Positions 33,661-44,222 of a DNA stretch of 61,836 nucleotides are shown here, one piece after another (the first letter of the stretch is position 1; the number at the start of each line of letters is the position of its first letter). Source of the DNA: Serpula lacrymans var. lacrymans S7.9. Lineage: Eukaryota; Basidiomycota; Agaricomycetes; Boletales; Serpulaceae. Where the stretch lies: assembly GCF_000218685.1 (NCBI RefSeq), contig NW_006763296.1, forward strand, positions 2,412,270-2,474,105, in the 5' to 3' direction. The notes under the pieces are model-generated. The model worked only from the letters and a program-made list of their open reading frames with translations, was not told the DNA's origin and ran no database searches. The position numbers and the translations under genes were made by a program.

Positions 33661-36198
33661 TCAACGCAGCTTGTGGTCCTTCTTATAGGCTTCCAGTATC
33701 TCCGCAGCATTGGTTAAATGTTCTTCCGGTTCCCATGAGTTTTCAGAATGAGGGTAATGGCACCATTTAATCAGGTCGCGGCGCCCGCGTTTCCAGGGTT
33801 TGTGTCTAAGAATACTTTCTACTTCATATTCCTCTTCTTTGTTGACCAGGTCAGGTGGTGGTTGGATAAAGTTCGGGCCATGAGTGTTGGTTTCTGTATA
33901 CGGCGTGAGAAGGGATGCATGGAAAACATTGTGTATCCTCCAATGGGGAGGCAGGGATAGTCGGTAGTTCACCGGGGAAATCGTTTCTTGGATGTGGAAA
34001 GGTCCGATGCGTTTCATGTTGAACTTCTTGTATTCGGTAGCTTTTTCTTGCAGGTTGGTGTTCTCTAACCACACCTTTTATCCTTCAGAGAATCGCGTGA
34101 ACTTTCCGTTGTTTCGTTTCATCATCTTGCTTCTTGCCAGTTCATGTGCTTTTAGGGCGTTTTCCCTTGCCCTAAGTAGTTCGGATAATCATTTTTCCAC
34201 TGATGGGATATTTGTGGATCTGTGTTTAGTTGGGATTCCTCGGGGTTCATATCCCATGAGGAGGTAGAATGGTGATTGGTTGTTTGTGGAGTGTGGTCTT
34301 TGGTTGTGACAGAATTTGGCGGTTGTAAGGTATTTTGTCCAGCTGTGCGGTTGGTTCTGGCAAAATATGCGGAGGTAGATCTCCAGTTCTTGATTGGATT
34401 GTTCTGTTTGTCCATCTGTCTGGGGATGATACACAGAAGAGAGTGCGGTTTCAATGTTCAGGAGTTTGTGAAGTTCTTTGGATACTTCAGAGGCAAACTG
34501 TGGTCCCCTGTTGGATATGAGTTTATCGTGCAATCCGAATCGTTTGGAGATGGAATCGTGAAAGATTCGTGCGGTTTTGAGTGCGTCAATGGTTTTATAA
34601 CAAGGTGAGAGGATTACCCCCTTACTAAGTCCTTGGTCTACCACGACCATTATACTGTCATATCCTGAAGATTCTGGTAAATCAGTTATGAAGTCTACGG
34701 ATAGGTACTTCATTGGTCCGGTGGTTTTTGGGGTCTGGTTTGGGATTAATGGTATGGTGGTGGGATGCGTGTTTACTTTTGCTTGTTGACAAGTTGCGCA
34801 TCCTTTCACGTATTCTATTAAGAACAAAGCTTGAAGGAAGTGTCTAGCCACTTGCTGAGAGCAATCAGGGACTGGAACTAGAGTCCAATGTGAGTAACTA
34901 TATTATTAGAGAGTATGACAGGTATACAGTACCTAGAGTCCAATGTGAGTAACTAGAGAATAGGAAGCATTGGATTCTGCAGTACTGTCCGAAGTTTTGT
35001 AAACAAAGGTAAACAAAGCAGCCACAAAGGCAAAATAATAGAGAACACAATCAATAGTGAATGATAGAAGAATAGATAAAGAAAGGAATGAAAATATATA
35101 GGTAGCACAAAGGTGCAGAATCACCAAAACTAACATATTCTTCCACTTGTTTCATCATTCCTGGCCACCAATAGGCCTTTTTGATCAACTGGTATTGCTC
35201 TGGACATCTTTCAAATCTTAATTCCGAGTTCTTCCAATCTATGTTTGGATTGTGTTTTGACAACCACTCGTGTCCCAGAAACATCCTGCCGGTGCCTAGG
35301 TTTGTGACAGCAAAGTGTATTCTTTCTGTGTGGTTGTCGATTTCCATTTTCAGTTCTACAAACTCTTTGATGGCTCCATCTTTGTTAAGAGTTCCATTGG
35401 CGTTCTAGACTGGAATTGGTCTCGGTATTCTATTTGTTTCATAGCCTTGCTGTTTTACAAACTGAGAGTCTATACAGCTCCCAGTGCATCCACTGTTTAG
35501 TAGCGCTTTGATCGTTGTTGATCTCTGCATATCCAGCGTTGTCAGTCTACAGGTGATGTTCATTTGATTTCCCTGTGTTCCTCTTATGTATTTTTTGGGA
35601 GTATGAAGCTCTAAGAGTGCTAACTCTGCATCATGTAATGATAATGCATTGAGTTCTTGTATTGTTTCTTTTGTAGCTTCTTTTTCTCTTTTGTAGTGTG
35701 TCCAGGCATTTAAGATTCCAATGGATCTTGCTTCCTTTTGGTCTCTTAGCCTTTCAGCTACCCATCTCGGTGTCCATGCTGCCATCATTATTTTATTTTA
35801 TTCTTTTTCTAGGTTTTTATTTACAGGGGTTCCTGACCTGTCTTTCACAGTCTCTGCTGTGTTTTTCTCCGTAGAGATTGCTGCATCGGGTGTGAGCTTT
35901 TTTGTATCCGCCGCTGATGCTGCACTTTCTAAAGTCGTGCTCGCCGCCGTAGCTGCGTGTGTCACTTCTTTATGCGCCGCTTCTGCTGCGGTTGTACTTT
36001 CTTTTGGGGTTTTTGTTACCAGTCCCCTCTTCTGGTTTGCATCTTCATTGTCTTTCCTTACTTCTTTCTTTGTCTCTGAGTTGTTTGATAAATATTTCTT
36101 ATTGTCTGTATCTACTAACTCTTTGACAGGTAGAATCGAGAAGGGGTTGACATATTGTGGCTTGGCTAATTGATGCTGTATTGGTTGCCATTTCAAAA
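33661..36198 (-). pseudogene. chimeric Gypsy Pol: protease + integrase + chromodomain
   Basis: Minus strand. A Lys/Ala-rich N-terminal piece (36198-35798) starts at a -1 overlap with gag. The protease region (35788-35201) has an active site reading LLNSGCTGSC, Asn replacing the catalytic Asp. At about 35200 the sequence jumps from ...RFERCPEQ straight to Gypsy-B integrase YQLIKKAYWWPG: RT and RNase H are missing. The integrase is split by the 320-bp insertion, then CATCQQAK, VDFITDLPESSGYDS, ISNRGPQFASE (second catalytic Asp replaced by Asn) and HPQTDGQTEQ. A chromodomain (YEVESILRHKPW ... WEPEEHL) ends at 33661. Confidence 0.88.
34816..35135 (-). repeat. 320-bp insertion repeat, copy 2 (with target duplication)
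   Basis: Same sequence as 21598-21917, here with the duplication TATTC (GAATA on minus) at 34811-34815 and 35136-35140. Removing it rejoins the integrase frame ...VEEY/VKGCATC. Confidence 0.9.
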
Positions 36199-37030
36199 AT
36201 CCAATTTTAGAGCTTTACGCTCTTCTTTTGTGAGTGCCGCTATCATGGCACGTAAATCTATTTTGTTCTTCCCTTCTGTGGGACAGAACTTACTAATGTG
36301 GCCTTTGATACCACATTTGAAGCACAGGCCTTTCTTCTTGTATTTAGCTTTATCAATCTCCATGGGCTTTCCTGCGCCCGTGTAGATTGTTCCGGTCCCG
36401 TCTCTGGTTTCCGAATAAGCTTTCTTCTCCGTTCCCCCTCCGTTGTCCTTCCTCGTTCTGGCCCTCTCCGTCTGGCCAAAATAACTCTTCTTTTCCTTCT
36501 CTCTTTCTCGCCAGATTTGATTGTAGTTGAGGAGGAGCTTTCTCCACTCCTCATACTTCTTTGGTGGTAGTTTGTCTACCAGGGTGTAGTTCATATTTAT
36601 TTTTATTAGGGTAATCAGGATTGAATCATCCCGATAACCCGCCTTTCTTCTGAGGCTATCGAACTCTAAAAAGAAGTCCCTAGCCGTTTTGGTTCCTTGT
36701 TTAAGTTGCAAGATTTTACTTCTTGCTTCTTCTTCTTCGTAACTATTTTTAAAGGCTTCATTCAGCCTTTCTTCGAATACGGACCATTGTTGAAATTGTG
36801 CCCGCTCCAATGATAAGGAGACGGACATTTTTTCTTCGAGCCATTTGCTTCTAAAGCTAGCGGCGGTCCCTTCTTTTATGTAAGATAGTACGAAGGCTAT
36901 CTTTTTCCTTTCATACCCAAAATAGGTCGGGTCCTCTTCAAAATGGAGCGACAGATGTTCCATGAAGCTTCTAAACTTCATTTGGTCTCCGTCAAAGGCG
37001 GGCGACTTCTGCTTCCATCATGTTTCTCAT
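36193..37030 (-). pseudogene. Gag of the chimeric Gypsy element
   Basis: Gag core (FDGDQMKFRSFMEHL, WSVFEERLNEAF, QLKQGTKTARDFFLEF) and zinc knuckle CFKCGIKGHISKFC, ending KALKLDF with TGA in the context GATTTTTGAAATGG. Pol follows in the -1 frame, readable by slippage on TTT. Upstream (to 37412) the N-terminal frame is disrupted. 37413-38100 is leader sequence resembling that of Gypsy-A (GACAGCTTAACAAGCGG). Confidence 0.82.
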
Positions 37031-37598
37031 CCATTCTTGGATCTCTCTGGTTATGCCTTCCGGCATTGGTAGTTGAATCTGAGCCGGTCCAACTTCTGGC
37101 AATGCCTCTGCGAGGTCTTGCATTGAGTCTGTCATTGTTTCTGTTGATGATGACTCTCCGTGCCGATATTCTCGGAAATTGGCGCTGAGGTATTGGGGCA
37201 GGGTCGGGAGATTTTTGTTTAATGGAAGGTGTGGGTGATTGAAGGGAAGCAGATTTGATCGATTCAATTGCGGGTGCGTCAAACTCGCAACACCTTAAAA
37301 AGGTATGTGTGTAATTTTGTTCTGTTTCTAGCCAAAGTGCTAGATCGTCTCTGTGCATATACAAGTATTCCCCAATGACAAGTTGGATCAATACAACTCT
37401 GTATAAGCTCACAGGTTCTGTCTTTCTCTTTGTGATAACTGGGCCCTCTTCTGTCCCAGACTATTGTGTACGTAACTAAGTAATGTGTGTCTAAGAAGGT
37501 AGGTAAAAGGTATTTGTAATAAATTGGGGTCCAAACGGTTGTCCCAATGTAACCCGCTTGTTAAGCTGTCAGTTCCTCTCCAACTGGCAGACACAAAT

Positions 37599-38013
37599 TG
37601 TTACAATTTGTCTATCTATATTACGGACTACTCATTTCTCTTTACTCATCGGTTATACCATCGGACCGATGACTCACATCCCTCACGTACACTTCCGCTC
37701 CTCTCGCATTTCTATTACTTTGTATAGTACTCAGTCCTCAACGGACAGACCTACCCTAGATAGGACGTAACTCCTATTGCCGACTTACTTCTCTATAAAT
37801 ACGCTTGTAACAGTAGTAGTATTCTCCAATACGATTCTACGCAGTTTACGCTTACAAAGCTAGACTCCTAAGATCAGACTTCCATACGGAAGAAGACCAA
37901 CAACCATTGGAATCCCTCTATTCAGAACTACATCCTCGAACTTGTCTTCGGATAAGTCTCTTTGAACAAACTCGACGAACCCTCAGACTTTGTTAAGCAC
38001 TTTGTGCGTAACA
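37599..38013 (+). repeat. solo LTR3 in the leader of the chimeric element
   Basis: 415 bp, TGTTACAATTTG...GTGCGTAACA, target duplication CAAAT at 37594-37598 and 38014-38018. It points opposite to its host element, so it is a nested insertion and not that element's own LTR. Confidence 0.94.
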
Positions 38014-38113
38014 CAAATGTGCGGCCTGGTTAGAGGTATGCGAAATGAAACTATGTAAAACCGAGAAAACTCCAATGGTTCAACGCCAAGGAAATTATGT
38101 ATGTATTCTTTTA

Positions 38114-38335
38114 CTAGAGGGGGATGGTGTGGAAAGAAGTGGTGGAAGAGGTGGGTGAGATGTTGGCAGGGAAGGAGGATAAAATGGTGTTTGGGCGGGG
38201 TGGTAGGTGTGTGAGAGGGAGAATAGTAGTTTGTTGACGGTGATAGGTGAAGTGTAGGACGATGAATAGGGTGATGATGATGAGGGTTAGGGAAATGATG
38301 ATAATAGTTGCTGTTTGTATCATTGACAGTGTCAA
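38114..38335 (-). CDS. small putative membrane peptide
   Basis: 73 residues: MIQTATIIIISLTLIIITLF, a single membrane segment followed by a Pro/Thr/Ser-rich tail (LTHLPPRPNTILSS). The layout (short head, membrane segment, tail) recalls the R1 protein, but sequence identity is not evident. It could be a chance frame in low-complexity sequence. Confidence 0.25.
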   Translation of the reverse strand: MTLSMIQTATIIIISLTLIIITLFIVLHFTYHRQQTTILPLTHLPPRPNTILSSFPANISPTSSTTSFHTIPL

Positions 38336-38376
38336 GCTTAGTTGTTGATTATGTGAGAGCTATACCCTATACCGAG

Positions 38377-38765
38377 TGTTACGATAACACAATTTCCGGA
38401 CATTTCCTTTCTTTTCATTCTCCGCTTCAACTCTATACTTTAAATGCTATGCGGCATTTTCCCCTTTCTCGCACCGCGTTGCCTTCCTTTTATTTTTAGA
38501 TTTAACTCTCTCACGCAGTGGAGCTGGCCATATGGGCTAGGCCCTATGACATCATCAGCCACTGCCTTCATCAAACTGTATAGTACACATGTACACACAA
38601 CCTGTAGTAGTATATATACCCCAATAGATCCAGGAGACTCCTCAGCAAGTCCTCCTGTTGTATACCAACTAACTCACTGCAGCCTTAGGGGTAACCACTC
38701 CCCAACTTCATCTTCTTTGTAGTGTGTACTGTGTGCGCCGGAGTAATTCACTCTTGGTTGTTACA
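38377..38765 (+). repeat. solo LTR1
   Basis: 389 bp with target duplication CCGAG at 38372-38376 and 38766-38770. 38771-39083 holds nothing I can assign. Confidence 0.95.
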
Positions 38766-39083
38766 CCGAGCTAACAGAGGTATAACAATTGAATTGCCAA
38801 CAGAGTCAAAGACAACAGTTATAAAGATTAAATCAACAACTGGGGAATATGTACAGGAAGGAGGACTGTATATATACTAACTAACATGAGGCGCTGACTG
38901 AGCGACATGCGTAAGGCATGAGGTGCTTGGTAAGTGTCTACATCATAGGTCACGTGATTGATCAGGTGACTATGATAAGATAAGATTGTCTTTTAGAGAT
39001 AAGATAAGGTGAAATGATATCTTCATCAGAGGTTTTGGTTTGTGTGGAGTCTGGGTTTAGGGTTTGAAATTGGGATCGTGACA

Positions 39084-39658
39084 GATAGTATATGATGGCA
39101 GATTGACGTCATGAAGATGGACCTGTTGCCCTATTTGGACCTGCTGCCGGGGCTTTGCTGATATCAACAGTGGCACGTGGTAGTTGACGGATCGGGGATG
39201 GAAGCGGATAGGAAGTGGTGATATCAGAAATGGTGGGGGTGCAAATAAGATGAGGAGGAGGAGGGTGGAGGTGACAAGGAGGTGAACTAAAATAGGGATC
39301 CAGAAACGACTGTCAGGTGAGAATAAAAAGGAGAGGAAGGGGCCCATGGTGGGGCTAGGCAAAGGAAGGGGAGTAAGGGAAACGACAAAAGCGAGGGCGC
39401 AATGCAATGTGTAGCCAGTGGCGATGCAAAAATTTGCTGAAATGCCAAAACACGGAAAGTACCAAATGGAAAAGCAAAGGTGAGCATGACTGGATTGCCT
39501 AATAGAGGTGGTGCTGATCAGCCACAAGTTTGAAAAAGGCAATATTAATTACTATTCCACGTGGCACTGTGCCTGTGTGGCGCAAAGGCGAGTCTTTTTG
39601 AATATTTGCTTTGTTATTAACACCTGTCCATGCTACCAATCAACTTTGGTGCATGACA
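39084..39658 (-). repeat. repeat R1, copy C
   Basis: GATAGTATATGATGGCAG... to the terminus GGTGCATGACA. Keeps the open R1 membrane-protein frame (no stop or frameshift across the 7817-equivalent site) but lacks the part encoding the protein's C-terminus. Confidence 0.75.
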
Positions 39659-39659
39659 G

Positions 39660-39863
39660 TGCAAAGTACCGAATGGAAAGCAAAGGTAAGCGCAACTTGA
39701 TTGCCTAATAGAGGTGGTGCTGATCAGCTACAAGTTCAAAAAAGGCAATATTAATTACTATTCCACATGGCACTATGCCTGTGTGGCACAAAGGCGAGTC
39801 TTTTGAATATGCACTTCATTATTGACACCTGTCCATGCTCCCAATCAACTTTGGTTCATGACA
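39660..39863 (-). repeat. tandem partial copy of the R1 end
   Basis: Repeats the last ~190 bp of R1 copy C with about 10% changes, again ending in a CATGACA terminus. Confidence 0.75.
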
Positions 39864-39985
39864 TCCACGGACAACTTGAAATTGCAACTGTCCCCAGTTG
39901 CTTCCATAAAGGTAGGGTCATAGGGAATGAAACATGGCAACACATTAAGGGGTCGTGTGGTCATAAAATTTATTCTGGTAAGTCA

Positions 39986-40290
39986 TTAATCATCATCTTC
40001 ATCATCTGAGTTGTTATGCTCATAGTCAGGTTCATCTTCAGGCTCATCTAGGTTGTCATCATGGTCATCCAGTTCATCCAGGAGGGGCATAGACTGTTGG
40101 TTGGGATAGGAAAGTAGTCAAAATGCTGCAATTGCTCTTTGTGATACTGATCCATCCATTTCTTTCAGAACATACAATCCTCCTTTAGTACATCGCACAA
40201 TTTCATAAGGGCCATTGTAACGAGGCTTTGCTTTACGATCCAGCTCTTTCTCAAGGCAACTGTGTGGATTTTTGTGCAAATCCAGCGTCA
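39986..40290 (-). pseudogene. retroelement integrase C-terminal fragment (GPY/F-like)
   Basis: Minus-strand frame with PRYNGPYEIVRCTKGGLYVL and AAF, a TGA where related proteins have Arg, then LLSYPNQQ and a very acidic tail (DELDDHDDNLDEPEDEPD) to TAA at 39986. This is the C-terminal module of a Gypsy-type integrase from a family not otherwise present here. It ends 120 bp from the stop codon of the Crinkler-like gene. 40291-40409 is AT-rich spacer. Confidence 0.6.
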
Positions 40291-40409
40291 TATTTTATTG
40301 AAATCACTGTCATTCTTAGCCTGAACCTTTACTCAGTTACAAAAACCATATAGAATACACATCACTCAGCATGACGATTTTGCTACATTATGATACAAAT
40401 AGAATACAC

Positions 40410-43004
40410 CTAATCCATGAATTTGGAATTTTTCATGTCTTGGAGCATAAAAATGTCGTGATCCTTCAAGATCTTTTTCCCGTCGCGAGCTTCCAGTGGC
40501 CTGGATATGTCTATGTGATTGACACCAGCTGGGTAGCGTGCCTCCTCAATGCTTCCTGCCCAGTCAAAGTCGACGATCATGAACTGTGTTTTGTTGGTCT
40601 TGGACACCATAATATTCGTGTCGCGAATATCGCCATGGACGTAACCAGCTTCGTGAAGACTTTCCAGTTTTGCGGATATATCGGTGAAGACAGAAAGGGG
40701 GAGCCGTCCCGTGCGGGCACTCAGCATCTCAAAGTCGGCAGGGAGCATGTCCATGACCACCATGAACCAGCCACCGGCGATCTTTTCGAACCCTCGCAAG
40801 GCTGGGGCACATCCCAAAGATGCAAAGTGTTTATGGGCATCACACGAATAAGTTCGAACGAATTTGATACAGATATGATCGCCTTCGTCCTCAGTTCCGG
40901 AAAAGACGAGCTTGTCAGAGTCCAGTTCTATCACGTACCGGAAATGTTTCAGTGTATTGCTGTGAAGCGATCTGTAACTCGTTGGGTACGCGAACATATG
41001 AGGGGGGACTGGTGCGGAAGTAAGAAGAGGGGTTTCTGTCAGGTTTTCGTAATACTCATTCAGCCTTTCGGCAGCTTTGCGAAAAGCGGCCATGTGACGT
41101 GTCACAGTAAGTCGATTGTGGATATCGGTGGAATGAAAGTGAAACGCAATAGGTGTTGACAAGATCTGTACCGTCGGACGCAAATTCCATGCGGCACCGG
41201 CAAACACTATATGTGGCCCTGCAGAAAGAACCAATTAGCTCCCCATAGAACCAGTACAGTATGCAGGGACCAACCGAAAATGGCGAGAAGGAGGCAGGGC
41301 AAAGGGGATCTGCTGAATTTGACAGCCTTATCTCTCGTCCCCTCCAGGTAGTATCCTATGGCTTGGAAATACGGCTCGGCTGATGCATTCCCGGTTTCGT
41401 TCTTGTATTCGGCGATCACATAACGATGTCCTTGGGATTGCATGTCTGCATCCGTAATATATGCAGTAGTTTTCGTTTTGGTGATGGTGAAGTGGAAGCG
41501 GTACTTTTGAAATACCTTGTCAACAGCTTCAAGCCGTCCATTCTCGTTTTCATACAAGGCCGACATGGCTATCGCGAGGTGCTCGACGAAACTGTTGTCG
41601 TCAGCTGTTACATCAATAGTCTGACAGTCATCAAGAAACTGGCCAAAGACAGGATGTAAGAGGGTTACGGGGATAGTTTCCTCATATTCGCGAGGACGAC
41701 CACAGGGTATAGATTTAAGGTGTTGTGAATTATTCTGTCGTCTCCGAAATTCAGACGGGGTGCCAGTGGCTGAAGGCTTCTCCTTTGGAGTGGATATTAG
41801 GAATTTATTGCGTGCAGTCGCGATCGGATCGCCATTTCCTACGTGACGATATGCCGATGGAGGATGTCCCGTTATCTCTGTGAGCTTGGGTGAGTACGAG
41901 CCAATACCGTCATGCTTTTTGCTTACTTTCATCGAGTAGCTCGACGACAACACGTGGCATCTGAAGAAAAGGGACGTCATCGAAGACCTCCTTCAGAATC
42001 ACAGTCCCTTGCAGCATTTGACCCGATCCTGTAGCACCAAGAATCTCGTGGAGCTCGTCATCGTTGTTTGCTGTAACCTTGTAAACTCTGAAGCCAGGAA
42101 AGGGTATAATACCACTGTATGCCGCCTTGATCGAAGCGTTGAGATCGCCAATATCGGCCTCCGCTGGTATTGTGACTTTAATGAAACCCGCAAGATTTGC
42201 CCCTCGCATCCAAAATTTGATGGAAAGCACGTCTGGTAATGTGAAGAGAATGATCATCATGATTGAGGTTGAGTTGGAATTGCAAGTGCCACATACCAAT
42301 GATAAGGTGAAGTTGGTTTCTGGCAGGCGGTTGCGTAAAAACATCTGACAACTGCTGCCCCGCCTCCAGAGGATTTTCCAGACTGGGACTGGTGAGATTG
42401 CTGAGCACACCTTCAAGTGAATCACCTCCTTCATATGGAAAGGAAACTTTGTAGAGTTCGAGATTGGTCGCCTCCACATCGCGGAACGTGACAAACCTCT
42501 CATTCTTGATGACTGTTTTGAGGTCGTAGACAGTCTCTGAACTTGAGACCTTGACATAAAAGACGACACTGGATCTGTCACCGCGCACCCAGCAGCAAAG
42601 AGTCAAGTTTGGGACTTCAATTTTGCGTGAAACTGAGTCATAAAGTTTGCCGTCAGAAGGGTAATAGGATACAGTGATAAATGCGTACAAGAACTGGGTG
42701 CACGGACGATGATGAACCACACCCCTTCCTTAGACTTGGGGAAAAGGGTTGATAATTTGGATCGTGTGGTGAGCTTCCTTTCCTTTGAATGATCCCACCG
42801 ACTAAGTTTGCCTTCCAGTTGCTCATCGTCAGGAAGGCAAATGGAGTAGAGTTCGAGCTCGCTCGCATCCTCATCACGGAACTGTGAGGAGTTCTTGTTC
42901 TTGATGGCTTCTTTGAGGTCGTAGACAGTCTCTGAACTTGAGATGTCGACAGTCGAGATCCTTTCAACATCTTCACCGTAGACCCAACAGTTGAGCTTTT
43001 CCAT
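40410..43004 (-). CDS. Crinkler-type effector: three header domains + nuclease-like + kinase-like
   Basis: Five exons: 43004-42689, 42632-42297, 42232-41927, 41877-41275, 41218-40410. Introns are 56, 64, 49 and 56 nt, all GT-AG and all phase 1; the exon sum is 2370 nt, 789 residues. Residues 1-105, 106-217 and 218-319 are three ubiquitin-like Crinkler (CRN) headers. The first two share SSSETVYDLK, FRD and LELY and end in the hydrophobic strands WFIIV and LHLII. Exon 4 (320-520) carries a PD-(D/E)XK-like site: Glu418, TDAD 461-464, E476-Y-K478, Gln491. Exon 5 holds a conserved link (FGPHIVFAGAAWNLRP) and a kinase fold: Lys639 (ICIK), HGDIRDTN (Asp717, Asn722), DFD (Asp737). The start was chosen at the Met opening header 1; the frame is also open to an earlier Met at 43226. 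CRN proteins are known as secreted or inter-cell conflict effectors in oomycetes and fungi. No signal peptide is visible. Confidence 0.85.
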
Positions 43005-43113
43005 GTTGTGGCACTTGGCTGGACTGAATGAAAAGATGAAAGACGGTGCGCGTGTGTGTGGCAACTCCGCCATACCTTGGTGGGCAACTCCGCCATAGCC
43101 AGGGAAGTCACCG

Positions 43114-43172
43114 AATCGGTCGACCAATCTTTGGTCGACCGATTGACCGATTGTCGACCGATTATTCACGTG
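43114..43172. promoter_or_regulatory. palindrome and GACCGATT repeats upstream of the Crinkler-like gene
   Basis: AATCGGTCGACCAA (43114-43127) and TTGGTCGACCGATT (43131-43144) form a perfect 14-bp inverted repeat with a 3-nt loop. GACCGATT then repeats at 43145-43152 and 43156-43163, and a CACGTG box follows at 43167-43172. It lies 110-170 bp before the chosen start codon, in the likely promoter or 5' leader. Confidence 0.5.
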
Positions 43173-43403
43173 ACCTGACTTTTTTTTCACCAAGTTCGTT
43201 TCTAACCCTATTTTCGGGGTTCGCATAGGTAGTGGTACTCTTTCGAAAGTCTATACAGCGACAGCAAAGGCATAAAATATTTATATTAGAGATCTGTGCC
43301 CATTCATGTGTATTGCACAAGTATTATGAGTAGTGTGAATGCAGAAAAAAGTACGGAAATGCAGAAAAAAGTAAGGAAAAGAGCGAAAATCATGAAAAAA
43401 ACT

Positions 43404-44222
43404 TCAAGAAACCACTACTGCTTGCTCCATGTCGGAAAGACAGTCAACCCTCAAATACTTTTTTCCTTCGTGCTCCTTGACCAAATCCGGCATGGGGGGA
43501 CTCAACGTGAGGGATTCATAAAGCCGAAACAAGACTGGGCTGTATGGAATTGGAGGGGTCATTCGTTTGACTAGCATAGCTGTTACAATAACACAATTTC
43601 CGGACATTTCCTTTCTTTTTATTCTCCGCTTCAACTCTATACTTTAAGTGCCACGCGGCATTTTCCCTTTCCCGCGCCGCGTTGCCTTTCTCTTATTTTA
43701 GATTCAACTCTCTCACGCAGTGGAGCTGGCCATACGGGCTAGGCCCTATGACATCATCAGCCACTGCCTTCATCAACTGTATAGTACACATGTACAAACA
43801 AACCTGTAGTAGTATATATACCCCAATAGACTCCTCAGCAAGTCCTCCTGTTGTATACCAACTAACTCACTGCAGCCTAAGGGGTAACCACTCCCCAACT
43901 TCATCCTCCTTCTAGTGTATTCTGTGTGCGCCAGAGTAATTCACTCTTGGTTGTTACAATAGCTGCAAATGCCTGATATTCCATCTCAAGGTCAGCACCA
44001 TTTCCACCCTCAATTATGACCTTCTCATATATTTCATGAATAGTTGAGAGGAAAACCCGAGGATGAAAGTGAGTGCCATTCACAAAAATGCCTTGAGGCT
44101 GTGGCCAGGGTGGAAGCTCGTCTGGGAAATCCTTTCTGACAGGAACACTGTCAGAACAGAATAGTTTCTTTTGGTTTCCTGAAAAGCCTGTCGATCCTGG
44201 GTACTTGATAGTGCAGCAATGG
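43404..44222 (-). pseudogene. unrecognised gene fragment split by solo LTR
   Basis: Minus-strand frame from 44222: CCTIKYPGSTGFSGNQKKLF, PVRKDFPDELPPWPQPQGIF, THFHPRVFLSTIHEIYEK, EMEYQAFAA. It is cut by LTR1, then resumes at 43580: PVLFRLYESLTLS, KYLRVDCLSDMEQAVVVS, stop at 43404. Removing the LTR and one ATAGC restores the frame exactly. The 5' end is cut by R1 at 44223 and the 3' end looks lost. The composition is clearly protein-coding; I cannot name the family. Confidence 0.65.
43581..43958 (+). repeat. solo LTR1 in gene fragment
   Basis: 378 bp, target duplication ATAGC at 43576-43580 and 43959-43963. Confidence 0.95.

Noticed and set aside
40371..41159. 262-codon plus-strand frame
   Set aside because: It lies antisense to the kinase exon of the Crinkler-like gene, which has the recognisable motifs; this frame has none.
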